A stretch of DNA of 64,000 nt from Gamsiella multidivaricata (Eukaryota; Mortierellomycota; Mortierellomycetes; Mortierellales; Mortierellaceae): assembly GCF_025024155.1 (NCBI RefSeq), contig NW_026251766.1, positions 1 to 64,000 on the forward strand, read 5' to 3'. Below the pieces are notes generated by a model. That model did not search any database. It saw only the letters and a list, made by a program, of their open reading frames with translations, and was not told where the DNA came from. Numbering within the stretch: position 1 is the first letter of the stretch; the number at the start of each line of letters is the position of its first letter. This document shows positions 11,923 to 24,610 of this stretch, in pieces. The translations under genes were made by a program, and so were the position numbers.

Positions 11923-12789
11923 CTAAGTCTGTTCCTGACGGACACGTATTGGATAGGCGCCTTCATCCTTATCCGTTTCCTCAGCCGAATTCTCAGCCAT
12001 GTAAGCCTGAAATCGTTTTGAGAGCACGAGATGATCCGTGTATCCCTTTCGAGTGCACCACTTCTGGAGAAGCCCCAGAAATGTCCGTATAGGTAGATTA
12101 GTACGATTGCGAAGCGTCTGTTTTCCAGCAACATGACCGCGCTCTAGTACAACACCTACCCTCCAATGGGACTGGTGCCGTGAGTACATATTTCCCGTAC
12201 TCGTGGCCAAGTTAATATGACGCTGTGTCTGAAGCTCCATTTCGACGCGATATTCATTAAGTGCCAAGTCCCTGGATTGCTGAGCTTCTGTCAACCTGTA
12301 CTGCTAGGCCATGAAAGTCTTGGAGGAGCTAGTTGTGCTGGAGACCTTGGGGATAGAGGAGGGGTATTGCTGGACGGAGGTTTTGGAAGTGAACGTGGAC
12401 AGTTGCTGTGCAGTCTGGTCGCCGGATTTCGTTGTTGCCCTCCTGCGAGCAGGTCGCGCCTTCCCTGGTGCTTGTTTCGCTTTTCTCTTGTTACGCCTAT
12501 CCAGCAGTCGTTCCTGGCACTCCTCCTCGTCACTCATTGCAACACCGGTGCCATCGACGCCGTCTAAGCCGTAATCTGTATCCTCATCCGTAGCTTCTGT
12601 CGTATCGTCGTCGTCGTCGTCCGTGTCGTCTTCTTGATTGTCAACGGGTTCAGCAAACGTTGGGTCGTCACGTTCGACATAGAAATTGCCAGACGACCCC
12701 TCGAGTACATCGCTATATGTATAGGCGTAGTCTGATGTGTTCACTGAGTCTTTGAAAGCCTGGTACGAAACGGCAGCAGCTATATACAT
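11923..12789 (-). pseudogene. Acidic low-complexity protein interrupted by one in-frame TAG
   Basis: Two adjacent minus-strand open frames, 12789-12304 and 12303-11923, are in the same frame and separated only by TAG at 12304-12306. Read together they give about 288 residues: a Ser/Tyr-rich start, an acidic Asp/Glu tract (near 12590-12650), a basic RRNKRKAKQ / ARPARRRA segment, a Ser/Thr/Gln-rich linker, and a C-terminal part containing QKWCTRKGYTDHLVLSKRFQ. I do not recognise the family. The layout could fit a nuclear or transposon-encoded DNA-binding protein. A 45-nt in-frame intron (GTCTCC...GCAG) could remove the stop, but the donor is poor. Upstream, 12780-12800 is rich in TATA. Confidence 0.4.
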
Positions 12790-13277
12790 GTATATATGAC
12801 CGGTTGATACGAAAAGAGAATAGTAAGTTGGTGTATCGGTCGGTGTGATGAGTAGCGTTTCAACTGGCTAATGTCAGAACATGCCATCACTTAGACTAGC
12901 ATGTGCAATGTCGACTCCATTGGCAGAGAGAGAGGCACCTGTGGAACACCCTTCTCCATTATCTCTTGGTCTGGATGTATTGGTGAAAATAGAGTTATGT
13001 TCCATGGTGTGTGAAATGCGAATGGGTGAGTGAGTGCATAATACGATCGTATCTGTGCAAGTCAGAGTTGGGGTCAATAAAATCAGATTATTTTTTATTT
13101 TGCTTGCTCAATGCTTGAAGGTAAAATGTATGTGGATTCTGTGTAGTGCCAGTGTACTGCATCAGATGTAGATATAGCCATTGTTACTGTTGTGCTCTAT
13201 AAAGGAATGCGTGGAGAAGAGGGGGGGGGGGGGGGGGCCTGAGAGGATCCTTTCTGCCTGGACTAATCAGGCGAGTT
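12790..13277. other. Intergenic sequence with poly(G) tract
   Basis: No gene seen. A run of 17 G lies at 13221-13237, 40 bp beyond the stop codon of the SET gene. On that gene's sense strand it is a C run just past the coding end. Confidence 0.6.
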
Positions 13278-15486
13278 CTACAGCTCGGCACGGAACTTGC
13301 CATACAGCTTGAGGCCGTTCTGAATAATCTGCTTCTCGCCCTGGACGCAGACACTACCGTAGAACAACGGCCCCGAGAGGTTGGCTTTCTTCAGTGTCTC
13401 CAAATCCTCCTCAGCAGTCGTCTGATCCGAGACCCCAAACGCATCCGCGCGGAGGCGGATCACCTGAAGAATCGCATCGAGAACAGCCGTGCGGACCTTG
13501 CGACCAGCCTCATCCAAAGGCTTGACCTCGGGCTTCTCGTCCTCGTCCTCGCCCTCGTCCTCACCATCCTCAGCAATATCCTCTTCAAGAGCGCGGCGGA
13601 GGAAAATGTCATTAAAGTACTCGGTCGCAACTTCCATGCTTCCCTGAACCTTGTCAAACTGCTCCTTCTCCATAAAGATGACGTTGAGGAGCATAAGCAG
13701 ACGATCGTCGACCGAACCATCATGCATCATATACATAATGTCGCGGGGGAAGTCCTCGTCATCCTCGTTGTCCTCGTCGTCCTCATCATCCTCGTCATCC
13801 TCCTTGTCCTGCTTGGTCTCTTGCTTCTTCTCGTGCTTGTGAGCATGAGAGTGACCGTGATCGTGGTCGTGGTCGTGATCATGGTCCTCGCCGCAGCAGG
13901 CCTCCTCCTGATCATCGTCGTCATCCTCTCCGATAAACACATCCTCAGTCTCCAAGAACCACTTGACACGCTCCTCGACAAGAGCAGCATCGCCGAGGAT
14001 GCCCTCCGCGGCCTTCTTGACCATATCGAGCTGGACCGTCACGGTATCATTGGGATTGTTAATTTCAGCGAAGCCATACTTGGACAGGAAGATTTTGTTA
14101 GGGAAGGGGCCATAGTGACGAGTGATCTCCTCTCCCTTCTTGACATCCTCGTCCAAGATAATGTCGCAAGTGTCGTCGATGTCCTCATCCTCCCAATCAG
14201 CATCTTCGTCATCGTCAGTCTCTGTCTCCTCGTCGTCCTCGGCATCGGCTGTAACTCCCTTGGCAACAGCACGCTTCTTCTTGGGCTCGGCCGCCTCCTC
14301 GGCAGTTAACTCGGGGGCCTCTTCGTCCTCATCGTCCTCATCCTCGTCGAGCTCATCCAAGTGCTCGCAGCTGAGGGCACCACAGATCTCGCACACGTCC
14401 TCATGGGTCAAATAGTCTGAGTTGGGTTCATCAGCATGATTGACACTATCAAGGTTTCAATGAAAAAAGGTATTTTTGCTGTCAGAAGGAACAAATTGAT
14501 CCACCAATAAGAGCTGGGCTGTACCTGTATAAAAAAAAACATCCAGTAATCGACTGCTTACAAGTCAGCAAAGGGAACAAGAGCAGAGACGTGGTAGTTA
14601 TCGACATCCATGGCGCGGGATGAGATCTGGGAGGTCATGGCCTTAAAGTCCTCGAACGAGAAGAATTTTGCCTTGATCTCCTCCGTGAAGATCTCGGGGT
14701 GCTTTTCCAGGAAGGGGACAACGACCGTGTCATAGTCTTCGCGCATGTCCTTCTACAGATACAGTATGAAAAAATAATAATAGTAATAATAATGAGAACC
14801 TAGAGTGATAAGCGCGTAGGAGGGCGCCATTGGTCTGTGGAAGCATGGGCGCGAGCATTCCACGTGTTTTAAGAATTACAAACAAATAAACAAACAAAAA
14901 AAAAAAAAATCTCGAGATGCACTTACAAGGTCAGTCTCGATATCTCCATAGACCTCGGACTTCTTCATGAGCTCGCGAGCATCCTCGGAAAGGTCGCTGG
15001 CCATATGAGGACGACGGCTGTCAATTAGGGTGAGGTACGCAGACCAAGGGGAAGCATCGCCCCGGGAGAGCTCGTACATGCTGGCGAGGGTCAGTCCGAC
15101 GTAGCCTTCGATATCTTCCTCCTCGAGTTGCTCCGCAATGGCGGTATTCTCGATCGACAGGACAGCGGCCTTGGGTACCTGGATCACTGTAGGGATTGAA
15201 GAGAGAGAGAAAGAGAGGTGGGGTATTTTTTAGGGCAAAGGTCGTATTTCGAGGAATATGGCATGTCGAAAACAATTGAAACAATAGGCCGATGCAGCAA
15301 GAATATGGAAGGATGGTGGCGTGTGTGGTTCATTTGAGACATACCCTCGTATCCGGCGTCGAGGTCCTTTTTGGCATAGACGCCAAGACCGTGGTTGCCC
15401 TCGCGGATCTCGATGGCGTCCTTGTCCCAGGTGATGGCGTTCTCGTCAGCCCAAGCAAGGAAGGCCTTCAAATGTTGAGTGGACAT
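13278..15486 (-). CDS. SET-domain protein lysine methyltransferase with acidic, His-rich and Cys inserts
   Basis: Four exons by phase agreement: 15486-15345, 15186-14927, 14752-14562, 14445-13278, giving 586 residues. The N-terminus has the split-SET start (IREGNHGLGVYAKKDLDAGYE, then VIQVPKAAVLS). After a helical insert comes the SET core: LVPFADFVNHADEPNSDY carries the NHxxxPN cofactor-binding motif, and later GEEITRHYGPFPNKIFLSKYGF carries the catalytic-tyrosine region. This matches the SETD3/SETD6/RuBisCO-LSMT and yeast Rkm family, which methylates non-histone or ribosomal proteins. A C-terminal helical substrate-binding domain follows. Between the SET halves lie a CEICGALSCEH cysteine cluster and long Asp/Glu runs. 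A (HD)n/HGHSHAHKH stretch and another acidic block interrupt the C-terminal half. The inserts suggest metal binding or binding to basic partners; that is inference. Substrate unknown. Confidence 0.88.
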
Positions 15487-15515
15487 TGTTATTGATATTA
15501 TTTACAATGGAAGGA

Positions 15516-15560
15516 TGAGAAGAATGAAGAAGAATGAAGAAGAATGAAGAATGAGAAGAA
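15516..15560. repeat. GAAGAAT microsatellite upstream of the SET gene
   Basis: Tandem gaagaat/gaatgaa units lie about 30-75 bp upstream of the SET start codon. On the sense strand this is a pyrimidine-rich leader tract. Confidence 0.8.
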
Positions 15561-16095
15561 CGAGTGAAAGTGTGAGTGATGAGGAGACAGGGGGAAGGAA
15601 GCCCTGGGAAATGGAAGAAAGAGAAAACAGTGACCACTGCAGAAATCTATCTATCTTTCTGCCTACTGTCTACCCAGTGCCTAATTTTTTCCCTCCTTGT
15701 CCTTCGCTCGACACTAGCCGTCCTTCTCGTCTCGCTCCAGCACATTCGTCCATGTCTCTTCGTACTTGAACTCTGATACACATCGCCAGAGCTTTACACT
15801 GTCCGTTTGAGCTCTGAGGTGCTTCTGCAAGTCGGCTTGGGTAAACTCCTAGTCAACGCCCAGTCTCCAAGCCCGGGTTACTTCTGGGGAGCTTTTGACC
15901 TCTCCTCGTGGCGGTATGTCGCAACGGCGACGTCGATACTGAACCAGCTTTGGTGGTGGCCGCGTCTGTGCCTCGCCCGCCGGCAGTCATGAGAGGGTCC
16001 GGACTAAGGACACCCCAACTTGATGATAGGAGTCAGAAATCGAATGGCACGCTCCCTCGATTTTGAACTAAATGGAGCAGGGTCCATTTTGTGGG
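15561..16095. other. Intergenic sequence, nothing recognised
   Basis: Putative promoter side of the SET gene on its left. Pyrimidine-rich stretches near 15640-15780 but no clear gene, RNA or repeat. Confidence 0.5.
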
Positions 16096-16384
16096 CATGA
16101 ATAAAAGTCATCTCAAGGAACGATTGCTGCACAGCAGAAACACGAAACGCGACAATCCTGGTCTGAAGAATGACGCGAGCAAGCAAGCACACTTAGGGAC
16201 ACGAATCTTCAGTCCTGTCTTCAATCACATCCAGGGATATGCCAGGCCATCGATCAAACCCTGTCCTCCTGTATCCCCACACCCATCAAGCCATGCTGAG
16301 ACAAAAGGGCTGTCGAAACAAAGAGGCTTTGGCATTATTTGCAGCGCTGTTAGCGTGAATACCTATAAAGCCCACGAACCTTAT
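16096..16384. repeat. Dispersed repeat, copy 1
   Basis: About 290 bp related to 45550-45848 in the same orientation. Shared stretches include catgaataaa, ttgctgcacagcagaaac, acgaaa...gacaatcc, ctgaagaatga, gccaggccatc, cctgtcctc and tgtcgaaacaaa. The copies are clearly diverged with small indels. Probably part of an old transposon; no coding function recognised. Confidence 0.75.
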
Positions 16385-19300
16385 TGTTCTCAGTCTCCTC
16401 CAATTCGTCCAGTGCTTCGTCAAGGTCAATCAACAGAGGAGAAGTGGGACATTCATCTAAATGGTCCTCAGCTCTGCATCTCCTTTCGCTATGCTCCGTC
16501 CGCCTCAACAGGTCGGCCGATTTTGGATCTGCCACCTCCATGCCCTCTAAAATCAATTTTTTGACCATTTGGAAGTTGGTTCCGTCATCATGATAGGCTA
16601 CCTATACCTTCGCACGTTTCCTTAATGAGATTGAGATCGGGATGGTAAGGAGGGAGCCAGAGGATACCGTGGCCGAAGCATTGTTCAAACAGGACGAGTC
16701 AGCCAGCATGCAAAGCGGCAAAAAACTAGCAATCGCTTCCAAAGTAGCAAGAGAGAAACCGTAGGCAGGGTCCTTGACTACTACTTAAAGGCCAGGTTTT
16801 TGCATCTTTTCAAGAGTCGTTCGCATCTCTTTGAGTATCTTCTCCCTGTCTTCCCCGGCTTCTTCTGTGTCGCTATAGAGCCCCTGCTCCTTGTCCTTTA
16901 GGTAGAAAAATCGCTTGATCGCTTTACCCGTGTTGTAACTAAACAGTTCCTTGCGCTTCCCTTTGGCAGATTCGACAGTGCCTTCTTCACGGCGATGGTG
17001 CTTGGTATTATTCATGGCAAACACAACGCCTGTTTTTCCCTTGTCCTGGCATCGTTGACATAAGCCCTGGAGATACTCTCTGAATGACTTTGCGTTCGCA
17101 TTATCGCGATGATCTGTCGAGCTGCTTTTGTCCTGCCTAATCTAGAGTTGCTCCATCGAGGATGTAATCTTCTTCCCTTGCGCATTCGCTCAGTGTCCCT
17201 TCAGTAGAGAATCCACTCATTGGTGCCCTTCACATTGAGAGGATCTTCGCCAGATCGGCATCCTCGGATAGCTCCTAAGGCTGGACTTCCTCCTTCAATT
17301 GTTATTAACTTTCTTTCTCAATGCGCTTCTCCTTTTTGCTTAAGACCTGCTGCAAAGGAGAACACATGATCTGATTAAAGACCTTGCTTGTAATATGGCG
17401 TGTTCCTTTTTGAAGCACATATAGTCTACTTGCAACTACGTTTTATTCTACTCATTGGTTTACTGTAGCATTTTCAATTGATGAGTCGGGAATGATTTCA
17501 AAAAGTAGACTGCGAAGAAAACTGTCGAAGTAGGCCTAAGATATCTGGGCCCACGTAGTTAGAAAGAAGTAGCAGAGATGATGTTCTGCTTTCAGAAATG
17601 TATGTTTCCGGGGTGAGGAGTACGAATAAGACGCGTGAGAATGGGATGGGCGCAGCATTACTGGGTCTATTGTTTATATATTTTTTTTTGAAATATGTAT
17701 GACTCGACTATGAGTTGTAGGACCAGTACGGATCACGGCTACATGAACGCGAAAGGAACCATGCAATCGTGTCCAAGTCGCTTCTTGCCGTGAAGGCGCT
17801 CCTACTCCTGGGATAGGATGTAAATCCTGCATGAGGATAACTTTCCGAAGGAGAATGCAGCGCACGATCGTTATGGCACCATCTCAACAGGATAATTCGA
17901 ATGCATTCATCATGTAATATTCCATGAGACAAAAAAAACGGGGACAGTTGCTTTAATCAGCTCGTACTCAAAAACTTGCATATGCGCGGGCCCGAATGAG
18001 TTCAGAACAGGCTTGGTATTCACAGTGTTGGATGGAACCACATGTCCTAGACTATCTATGAGTGGTGCTTCTGTCGGTGCAAACGCCTACATCCAATACT
18101 TCCTCCTAATATCAAAAAGTGGCGATCGTGTTACAGGCGAACTAAGGTACTAATTTTGTCAACTTCTAGGACTTTCTGAAGTACTGTGACATAACTAAGT
18201 AGTATTCTTATCGAGATCTTTAGCTAGTCGGCTGCTGACTCTCAATAAAGCTATATTCCCTCAGAGCCTATTGATCCCGACATTTCAGTAAGGTAACAAA
18301 GAAGAGAAGATAGGGCAGAAGTGAAGGATACGAACTAGTTGTAAATAAAGGGCTTCTCGTTAAACAAAGTGTAAATGGCCTCACCAAAAGACACAACCAA
18401 TCGAACGAAGTAAAAAATGATAATGGGTGCTGTCGGCGGAAAACTAAGCTTACCAAGAAGGGTTTCCACCTTTGAGCTGCTGTCAGAAGTGCACGACAGC
18501 ACTCACATTGACCGAAGAAAAACAGAATGAGGGTGTTCTCGGTAGAAAGCAACAAGAACAAGGGGTCGTGCAGCCAGGGATCTCATGCACTCGAGGAAGC
18601 GTTGTGCCACTTGAGAGATTGTGGTACCAGTACATCGAAGCCTCGCAGAAGGTGTACATGCATTCCGTTTAATGAACGTGTCCAAGTGTAATATCATGAT
18701 TGTTAGTGTTCGAGTTGCTCGTTCTGCAAACTTTCTGTTTCTCTACTCCCACTCCCTACCCGTCAATTTGAGCGGTCGGACGGTACATGTGAGCGTCCTC
18801 GGGGACAGTTACTTTGGTCACCGGCGCACAGGCCTACGGTCCCTTCGCAAGCTTTCATGAAAAGCAAACCAGGAGAGAGATAAGCGATGAGGATCATGCA
18901 CTCGCATCAGTAACTACAGTTCCAAGGCCTTGAGCACTTATTGCGTCAACAATTATATCATCGTCCGCAGCAGAAACGCCAACTAGTGTGCCGCCAACAA
19001 TAATAACATCCTGCCATAGAAGGGCGAAAACAACCCATAACCAGCGACTTGGCATCTCAGAATAAGCAATCAAAGTCGAGTACTGGAGCATCATCTCGCC
19101 AGCCTCCCCAGCTGATAGTGGACAACGATATTTGTGATGTACATGCTAACGCCGCACCGCATGAATACAATTCATTTAGATGGAAGCCCTTAGATTCCCT
19201 GAGCAAGAAGTACGTGAGAGTGAGGAAAGCAACAAGGGGTCTGATGAGGACCATGTCAATCTGTAGGGACTGGACGATCAGGAGGACGAGGAACTGAGTC

Positions 19301-19928
19301 TTGAGGGCCAGTAGAACAATGACGAGGAGCAAGAGGGTCACATTCGCTATTGTGCCGGACTACTAGGCCGATTATTACCAAAGAGAGGACTGAAACTCTG
19401 TCCTCGAACCGAATTTTCAGAGGGGTTCGCGACATTGTCCAAGAGGTATGTCGTCGGCGTCTTGTGGGGAGGAACCAAAAAAAAAGGGCCGCGGTTGATA
19501 ATGGAGATTTGGATGGCCCAAACCGAGTGGCAAAGAATAACTATGGCGAGTTGTTCTGTCGGCTCCTTATTGGCCATCCAGTCCAGATCAGGGGCGGTTG
19601 CTCCCAATTACAAACGACCTAGATCAAAAGGGTGAGGACGATGTCCGAGATCTCGACGATAGAGGAATTCAGGCACGAACAGCTGGGAAATTATATGGCC
19701 GAGAAGCTTGGGCGCATATGGCAGCCAAGGAGGCCTGTTTCTCGTGCAGCGTGGAAGACCCGAACCTACCGCAGGCAGATGAGATCGGTCGCGCGTACGT
19801 CATGAGCAATATGATTCGGACGGATGGGCCAGAGGTTCACGCGCCGGCGTTCGACTTTTCAAGGAAGTGGATAGACTAAACCCCTTCATACAAGGAAGCA
19901 AAAGAGCGTGCCGAATAAGCCGCCGTTG
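16385..19928. other. Repeat-like, gene-poor sequence
   Basis: No intact gene found. Short charged open frames occur on the minus strand (16350-16568; 16785-17024 with YNTGKAIKRFFYLKDKEQGL). On the plus strand 19598-19879 stays open (GKLYGREAWAHMAAKEACFS). They look like fragments of mobile-element proteins, but I cannot name a family. Frequent stops and shifting frames suggest old, degraded insertions. Confidence 0.4.

Positions 19929-19973
<45 letters not shown>
19929..19973. repeat. Poly(A) tract of 45 bases
   Basis: An uninterrupted A run directly follows a plus-strand open segment that ends with TAA at 19917-19919. It could be the tail of a retroposed or LINE-like insertion whose 5' part lies in the preceding degenerate region. 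No target-site duplication was identified. Confidence 0.85.
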
Positions 19974-19976
<3 letters not shown>

Positions 19977-22330
19977 CACATCGCGTATCTAGACACTGTC
20001 TACGTTTGGGTGGATCCAGGGGAGGTGGTTTCAGCTGAGTTTTGTTCGATCGACCCCACTCAGTGTTTCAGGACAGACGCTGGATGCAAGGCGCACGAAC
20101 GACATTGTAGTGGGTAGGATAACAAACTGGAACAATCTTTGGTAGCAGCGTCAGAGAAGGACTTCAAGAATTCGCTGTGCTGGACTTCGCTTGATGAAGT
20201 CCATGATCTACGGGCTGGACTGCAGAATCTTGTCCAGCTTACATACGTTCAGGAGGGCCTCGCCGCGCTCTACGCCGCTACCCAGTATAAGTGTCGTTTC
20301 TAGGAACTGAAAAAGAGGGCAAAGTTGGGGATGGCGTTTTCAGGTACGCTTAAGGCCATAGATTCACGGGCGGGCCCAACCCCATAAGAAGCTGAACCAC
20401 CCGGTTCTCTTTACAAATGACAATAAGAAGTTCAACAGGGGAACAAGGCTGACCCCGCTGCATGAGACCAAAGTTTCTCCTCCGCAAGGCGGGTTTTGTT
20501 GTCTTGGCAAAAGCTACCCCTTGAACATACATCCTTTATTTTAAGCAGCAACTTTAGGATATGTGATTGTATCTATGAACGAATTTTCGACCTCGTCGAT
20601 GTGTCCTGCCTGCGGAGGAAGCCAGATACGAGAGCCTGCGCATGCGTGAACTGTAAGCGTTAGATTGGCTGTGATCCAGTAGCTCCTCGTAATCTCGATA
20701 CAGACTGAGTACCTCTTTCAGGCTTAAGTGCTACACAGGTAACTCACAGACACTAAGCTTCTCTGAATGCTTTTTATATCTGGAAGCAGATACTTTCAAG
20801 GAGACCAAATAGTCTATATTACCAACTAGCAGCAGACCAGTTAGTGAAGTTTCGACAAAGACGAGAGAAGGCATCGTGCGATTAAATGAATACTATCAGC
20901 TCGACCCTCGCGTTGGGTACGAGTCAGTCAATAAATACATCGTCGTCGGCCGCTACGAAGAAGAGTCAGCTAAACATAAAGGGTGATCAAGCATCATCCT
21001 CTGGTGAGGAAATGAATGTGGAGTCAGACGAGGGCTCTGATATCAGTGGCGACGATGACAAGGATACAAAGTGGAAGATGGTTTTACAGACTGAGAACAC
21101 AGGTCAGAAGTGTAAGATCCCAAGCTTATCCTCTACGGCATTCAATATCGGTTATATCCAAGAAGAAGAGAAGCAAGCTCGATGACACCTTTGTAGAGCC
21201 GTCAAACGCGTCTATTATCTTTCCTTAAGAAATAGAGAAGCAACTATCCAGTTGCTTTAATAGCATAATTGCAGACCTTTACAATATAAAGCTGGCTCTT
21301 GACGGCACCTATTTTCTTGACCACCTTGTTCTCCTTGACCTGTATATTCTCATCCTTAAACCATGTATCTAATGCTCGTCTCCATACACCAATCTCTTTG
21401 GATAAATCTTTCTGTGTCTTCACATCATCTCAGGGCGAAAAGACTTGTAGTTGACTTGGATTCCTTACATGAACTCATCCCACTTCCAAGACGCCTCGTC
21501 AAATGAAGGCTATTTTTGTGTAAGCACGCAACAGCCGAGAAGAAGAAAAGAAGAAAAGAAAAGTGAATACAGAAGGCTTTTCCATGTCATCTGAAAACTC
21601 GCTTACCGACCATGCGCGTAAAAACGCACGACCTTGCTGCTGGAGTAGGCTTTCTATTTTCTGGTGGGCTGCATTCATACGCGGTACGCAAGGTCCATTG
21701 CTATTTTTACATTTGGACTTTTGTAGCTGAGCTACACAATCACGAATGTTCTGCTGCCACTCCAATGCAGCTGGTCGCTCTCTCCCTAAGACTCTGGTTT
21801 CGCACCCGAAGGTAATCACGAAAAGATAGACTATTGGTCATGCCCTTGGGCGCAATGTCTATAGGAGAGACAAAGAGAAAAGAGAAAAGAGCAAGGGAGC
21901 AACGCATTCGGTAGTGATACGGTAAGGCATTGAAGCGACGGGAGCTATACATTCATAGGTGTTTATGGAGACCATCTAGACTAACCTCACTGCATGTCCG
22001 GTGGTAATGTCCATTTGCCTGTTACTGCACATGCTTTTGGTCCCTTCGAGTTTCCCAGTTGCAGCTCAGTAGTTGAGGGCGTCCCGCCTGGGGCCCCTTC
22101 CAAGCTCCCGTCCCTTTGGTCCCTCGTCCCCCCTTGCTCGTATAGTATATGCAGTGTTACACTACCTTCCCATTTTCCCTGCTCCTTCCCCCTGGCATTT
22201 TTTTTTTTTTTTTTGCAGGGATGCGTAATTCATCGGGTATACCATGCATGACATAAACGCACACAGAGCGGTGTTACATTAAAATGACTGCTTCAGGCAC
22301 GGTCGGCGCTCCTCGTTAGAATCCGTTGCT
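19974..22330. other. Gene-poor sequence, possible small coding remnants
   Basis: No recognisable family. Plus 20886-21185 encodes 99 residues, Ser/Asp-rich then basic (WKMVLQTENTGQKCKIP), possibly a fragment. Minus 21499-21819 has a glutamine-rich helical stretch (HQKIESLLQQQGRAFLRAW). A run of about 18 T lies at 22197-22215. I would not annotate any of these as genes without transcript evidence. Confidence 0.35.
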
Positions 22331-22350
22331 GCCCCCCTCGGGACCCGCCG

Positions 22351-22358
22351 ATATAAAA
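22351..22358 (+). promoter_or_regulatory. TATA box of the wall-protein gene
   Basis: atataaaa at 22351-22358, about 95 bp upstream of the ATG at 22447, followed by a C/T-rich leader. Typical of a strongly expressed fungal gene. Confidence 0.6.
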
Positions 22359-22446
22359 TGCACGCCTTGTGCGCTTTCTTGTCTCTTGTTTTCGTTCCTC
22401 GCTCCGCTCTGTCTCCACCACTCCGCTCACATATCCTCCCCACACA

Positions 22447-23147
22447 ATGAAGCTCACCACCACCTTGGCCTTTGCAGCCATCGCCCTTGCCTCCCAGGCC
22501 TCCGCGCAGGTCCTCTACTACACCCAGCCGACCTCTGCTAGCACCTGGCAGTAAGCAGCGCTTTTGAGGCCCTTTCTTACAATGTGCACTATGTATCCAT
22601 TCAACATAGCGCTAACCCTGTATCTTCGCTTTCTTCCTCCTCTTCTTTCAGAGCTGGTGAGACCGCGACCGTTTCCTGGAACAACGACTGCGAAGAAGTC
22701 ACCGGAAACACAACCTTCCCCATCACCTTGAACGTCCAGTCTCCCAGCGGCCTGCAGACCCAGGTCGGCGCGGATCCCATCGGCTACCTCGACTGCTCCG
22801 ACTCTGGTACCACTGAGGTGCAGGTGCCCCTCGTCCCTCAAGGAAGCGGCTACTCCATCCTGGTTAAAAATGGTGGTTCCCTGAGCTACTCTGCCCTTTT
22901 CACCATCAACAGCAACATCACAGGATCAGCCACGATAACGACGGCCGGTCCCAGTACGACCGCCACTCTCACGGTGCCCTCAACCACAGCCATCGTTACC
23001 TCCACTTCGTCTTTACCAAACATAACTGTGTCCACGACAACCACCGGTACTGCCACTCCCACTAAGGCAAACGACGCCACAATCCTAAAGGCCGGCTCGA
23101 CTGCAGCTCTGGTCATTGTAGCTGCTGTTGCGTCCCTGATGCTCTAA
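22447..23147 (+). CDS. Secreted GPI-anchored Ser/Thr-rich protein, Kre9/Knh1-like N-terminal domain
   Basis: Two exons, 22447-22550 and 22652-23147, give 199 residues; the intron falls inside a Gln codon. Residues 1-20 are a clear secretion signal (hydrophobic core LAFAAIALAS, cleavage likely after ASA). The mature start, with TQPTSASTWQAGETATVSW, has the pattern of the Kre9/Knh1-like N-terminal domain family, found in fungal wall and surface proteins. A Thr/Ser-rich, probably O-mannosylated region follows from about residue 110. The last ~18 residues (AGSTAALVIVAAVASLML) are a hydrophobic GPI-attachment signal. Expected location is the plasma membrane or cell wall. The biochemical role of this family is poorly defined. 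Confidence 0.9.
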
Positions 23148-24610
23148 GGAAGCGCGTCGCCAGGAACCGATTGGACCAATATTTTTATTTCATGAGAGAG
23201 AAGGGCCAGGGCTAGAGCCTCGGTCGACAGCCGTTCTGGACTTTTCCTTCATTGTTTATTGATATTGCTATCGACATATACATAATATTTTGCATCACTT
23301 CATTCATAACTTTTTTCCGTGGAATGATAAACAAAAACATAACTCAACCTAATCCTTTCGCCTGCCTCGCTGGGCCACTCCTCCATTTTTGACCCGTCGA
23401 CTCTTCCCCCATCCATGCCGCCCCAATTGTCTTTCGTACTCCTTCTCTGGTTCATTCGACCCACTTGTTCTTTGACCTTGCCATAATGATAATAAAGTCG
23501 AGACCATGGATGACAGAAAGAAAGAAAAGATCGTCTGGCTTGTGGGTGGGCTCTTGTGGGCACGCAAATGAGACAAGGGGCGGGAGAGCAATGGTTTCAT
23601 GACACCGGCGACGGGCCAATCCGCTGTGCCGCCTCTATCATGGAGAGTGTTGTCTGAACTCTTCTGAAGGGAAAGAGGCATCCCTCTGGTGCATGTAGCC
23701 CTCCACTGCCAGAAAACAGCACAAACTGGTGAGCCCAGGCAAGAAGCCTAATTTCATGTGTTGAGCCCTCTCTCTAAAATAATTAAGGGGCGCCTTTTGT
23801 AGCGTTTGTGTAACAGACTTGGAAATCAACTTAGTGCCAATCATGGCGAAAAATTCGTCCAATCAACATCGATAGTAATCAATCACATTCTCGCGTCTGA
23901 AGCCAGAACGCGTGCGTTCCCCTGAAACGCGTAGCGCGTGTGTAGTCGCGGCACGGCGTAGGAACATGGACTAGGGCTATCTGGGGCGCCTTCATCTTCC
24001 TCATCCCTACCTTCATCTTCATCTGCATCTCTTCATTCTCAAATCCTTCTGACGTTTGCAGTCGTCGACCTGGACCCATCGTCATGTCCGAATACGCACC
24101 GGCCACCATGATCCCAATGTGTGCTGCCGCCTTCTCTGCTGTTCATGCCCGAATAAGAATCACAATAACAAGTGAGGTGCATTCCCATGGCAACTGTGGG
24201 AGTCAACTGCAACGATCGATGGCATTGCTTGTCCACTTGCACATCTTACTCTCCAAACACTATCGACGCTTTAACGACAGTCCAGCCTCTCCTCTTACTG
24301 ATCGTGGTGTTGCTTTTGTCACCATCCACTGGCCTTCTGTTTAAGTAATACACATCTTCCCAACGTTGGCCAAAAACTACGTTGAGCCAAACCGTCTTCA
24401 ACAAAAGAAAGAGCTGATTTACGCCCTCAGCTTTGAGCCAGAAAGAACACCCTCGCTGTGTTTCTTTTTTCTCCCACTTCTCGTCCAGTCTGTATTTTTT
24501 CCTCCTTGCGGAGCGGTGTCCCCACGGCCAAAAAGTTCAGGGACCTTTTTTCGTGCCGACATAAAGCACGACCAACACTATTGACACACAAGGCGAGCCA
24601 TCCTATCATA
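23148..24610. other. Intergenic sequence, nothing convincing
   Basis: A plus-strand frame at 24084-24344 begins MSEYAPATMIPMCAAAFSAV after a pyrimidine-rich leader and could be a small gene. It has no recognised domain and I do not call it. CT-rich stretches near 23990-24060 and 24450-24500 may be promoter sequence for the RhoGEF gene. Confidence 0.4.

Noticed and set aside
13722..14309. Long plus-strand frame of 195 codons opposite the SET gene
   Set aside because: It is a Leu/Val-rich shadow of the GAC/GAG-rich acidic coding sequence on the minus strand.
24084..24344. Small gene starting MSEYAPATM
   Set aside because: No domain, no splice-supported extension and no signal peptide clear enough to support a call.
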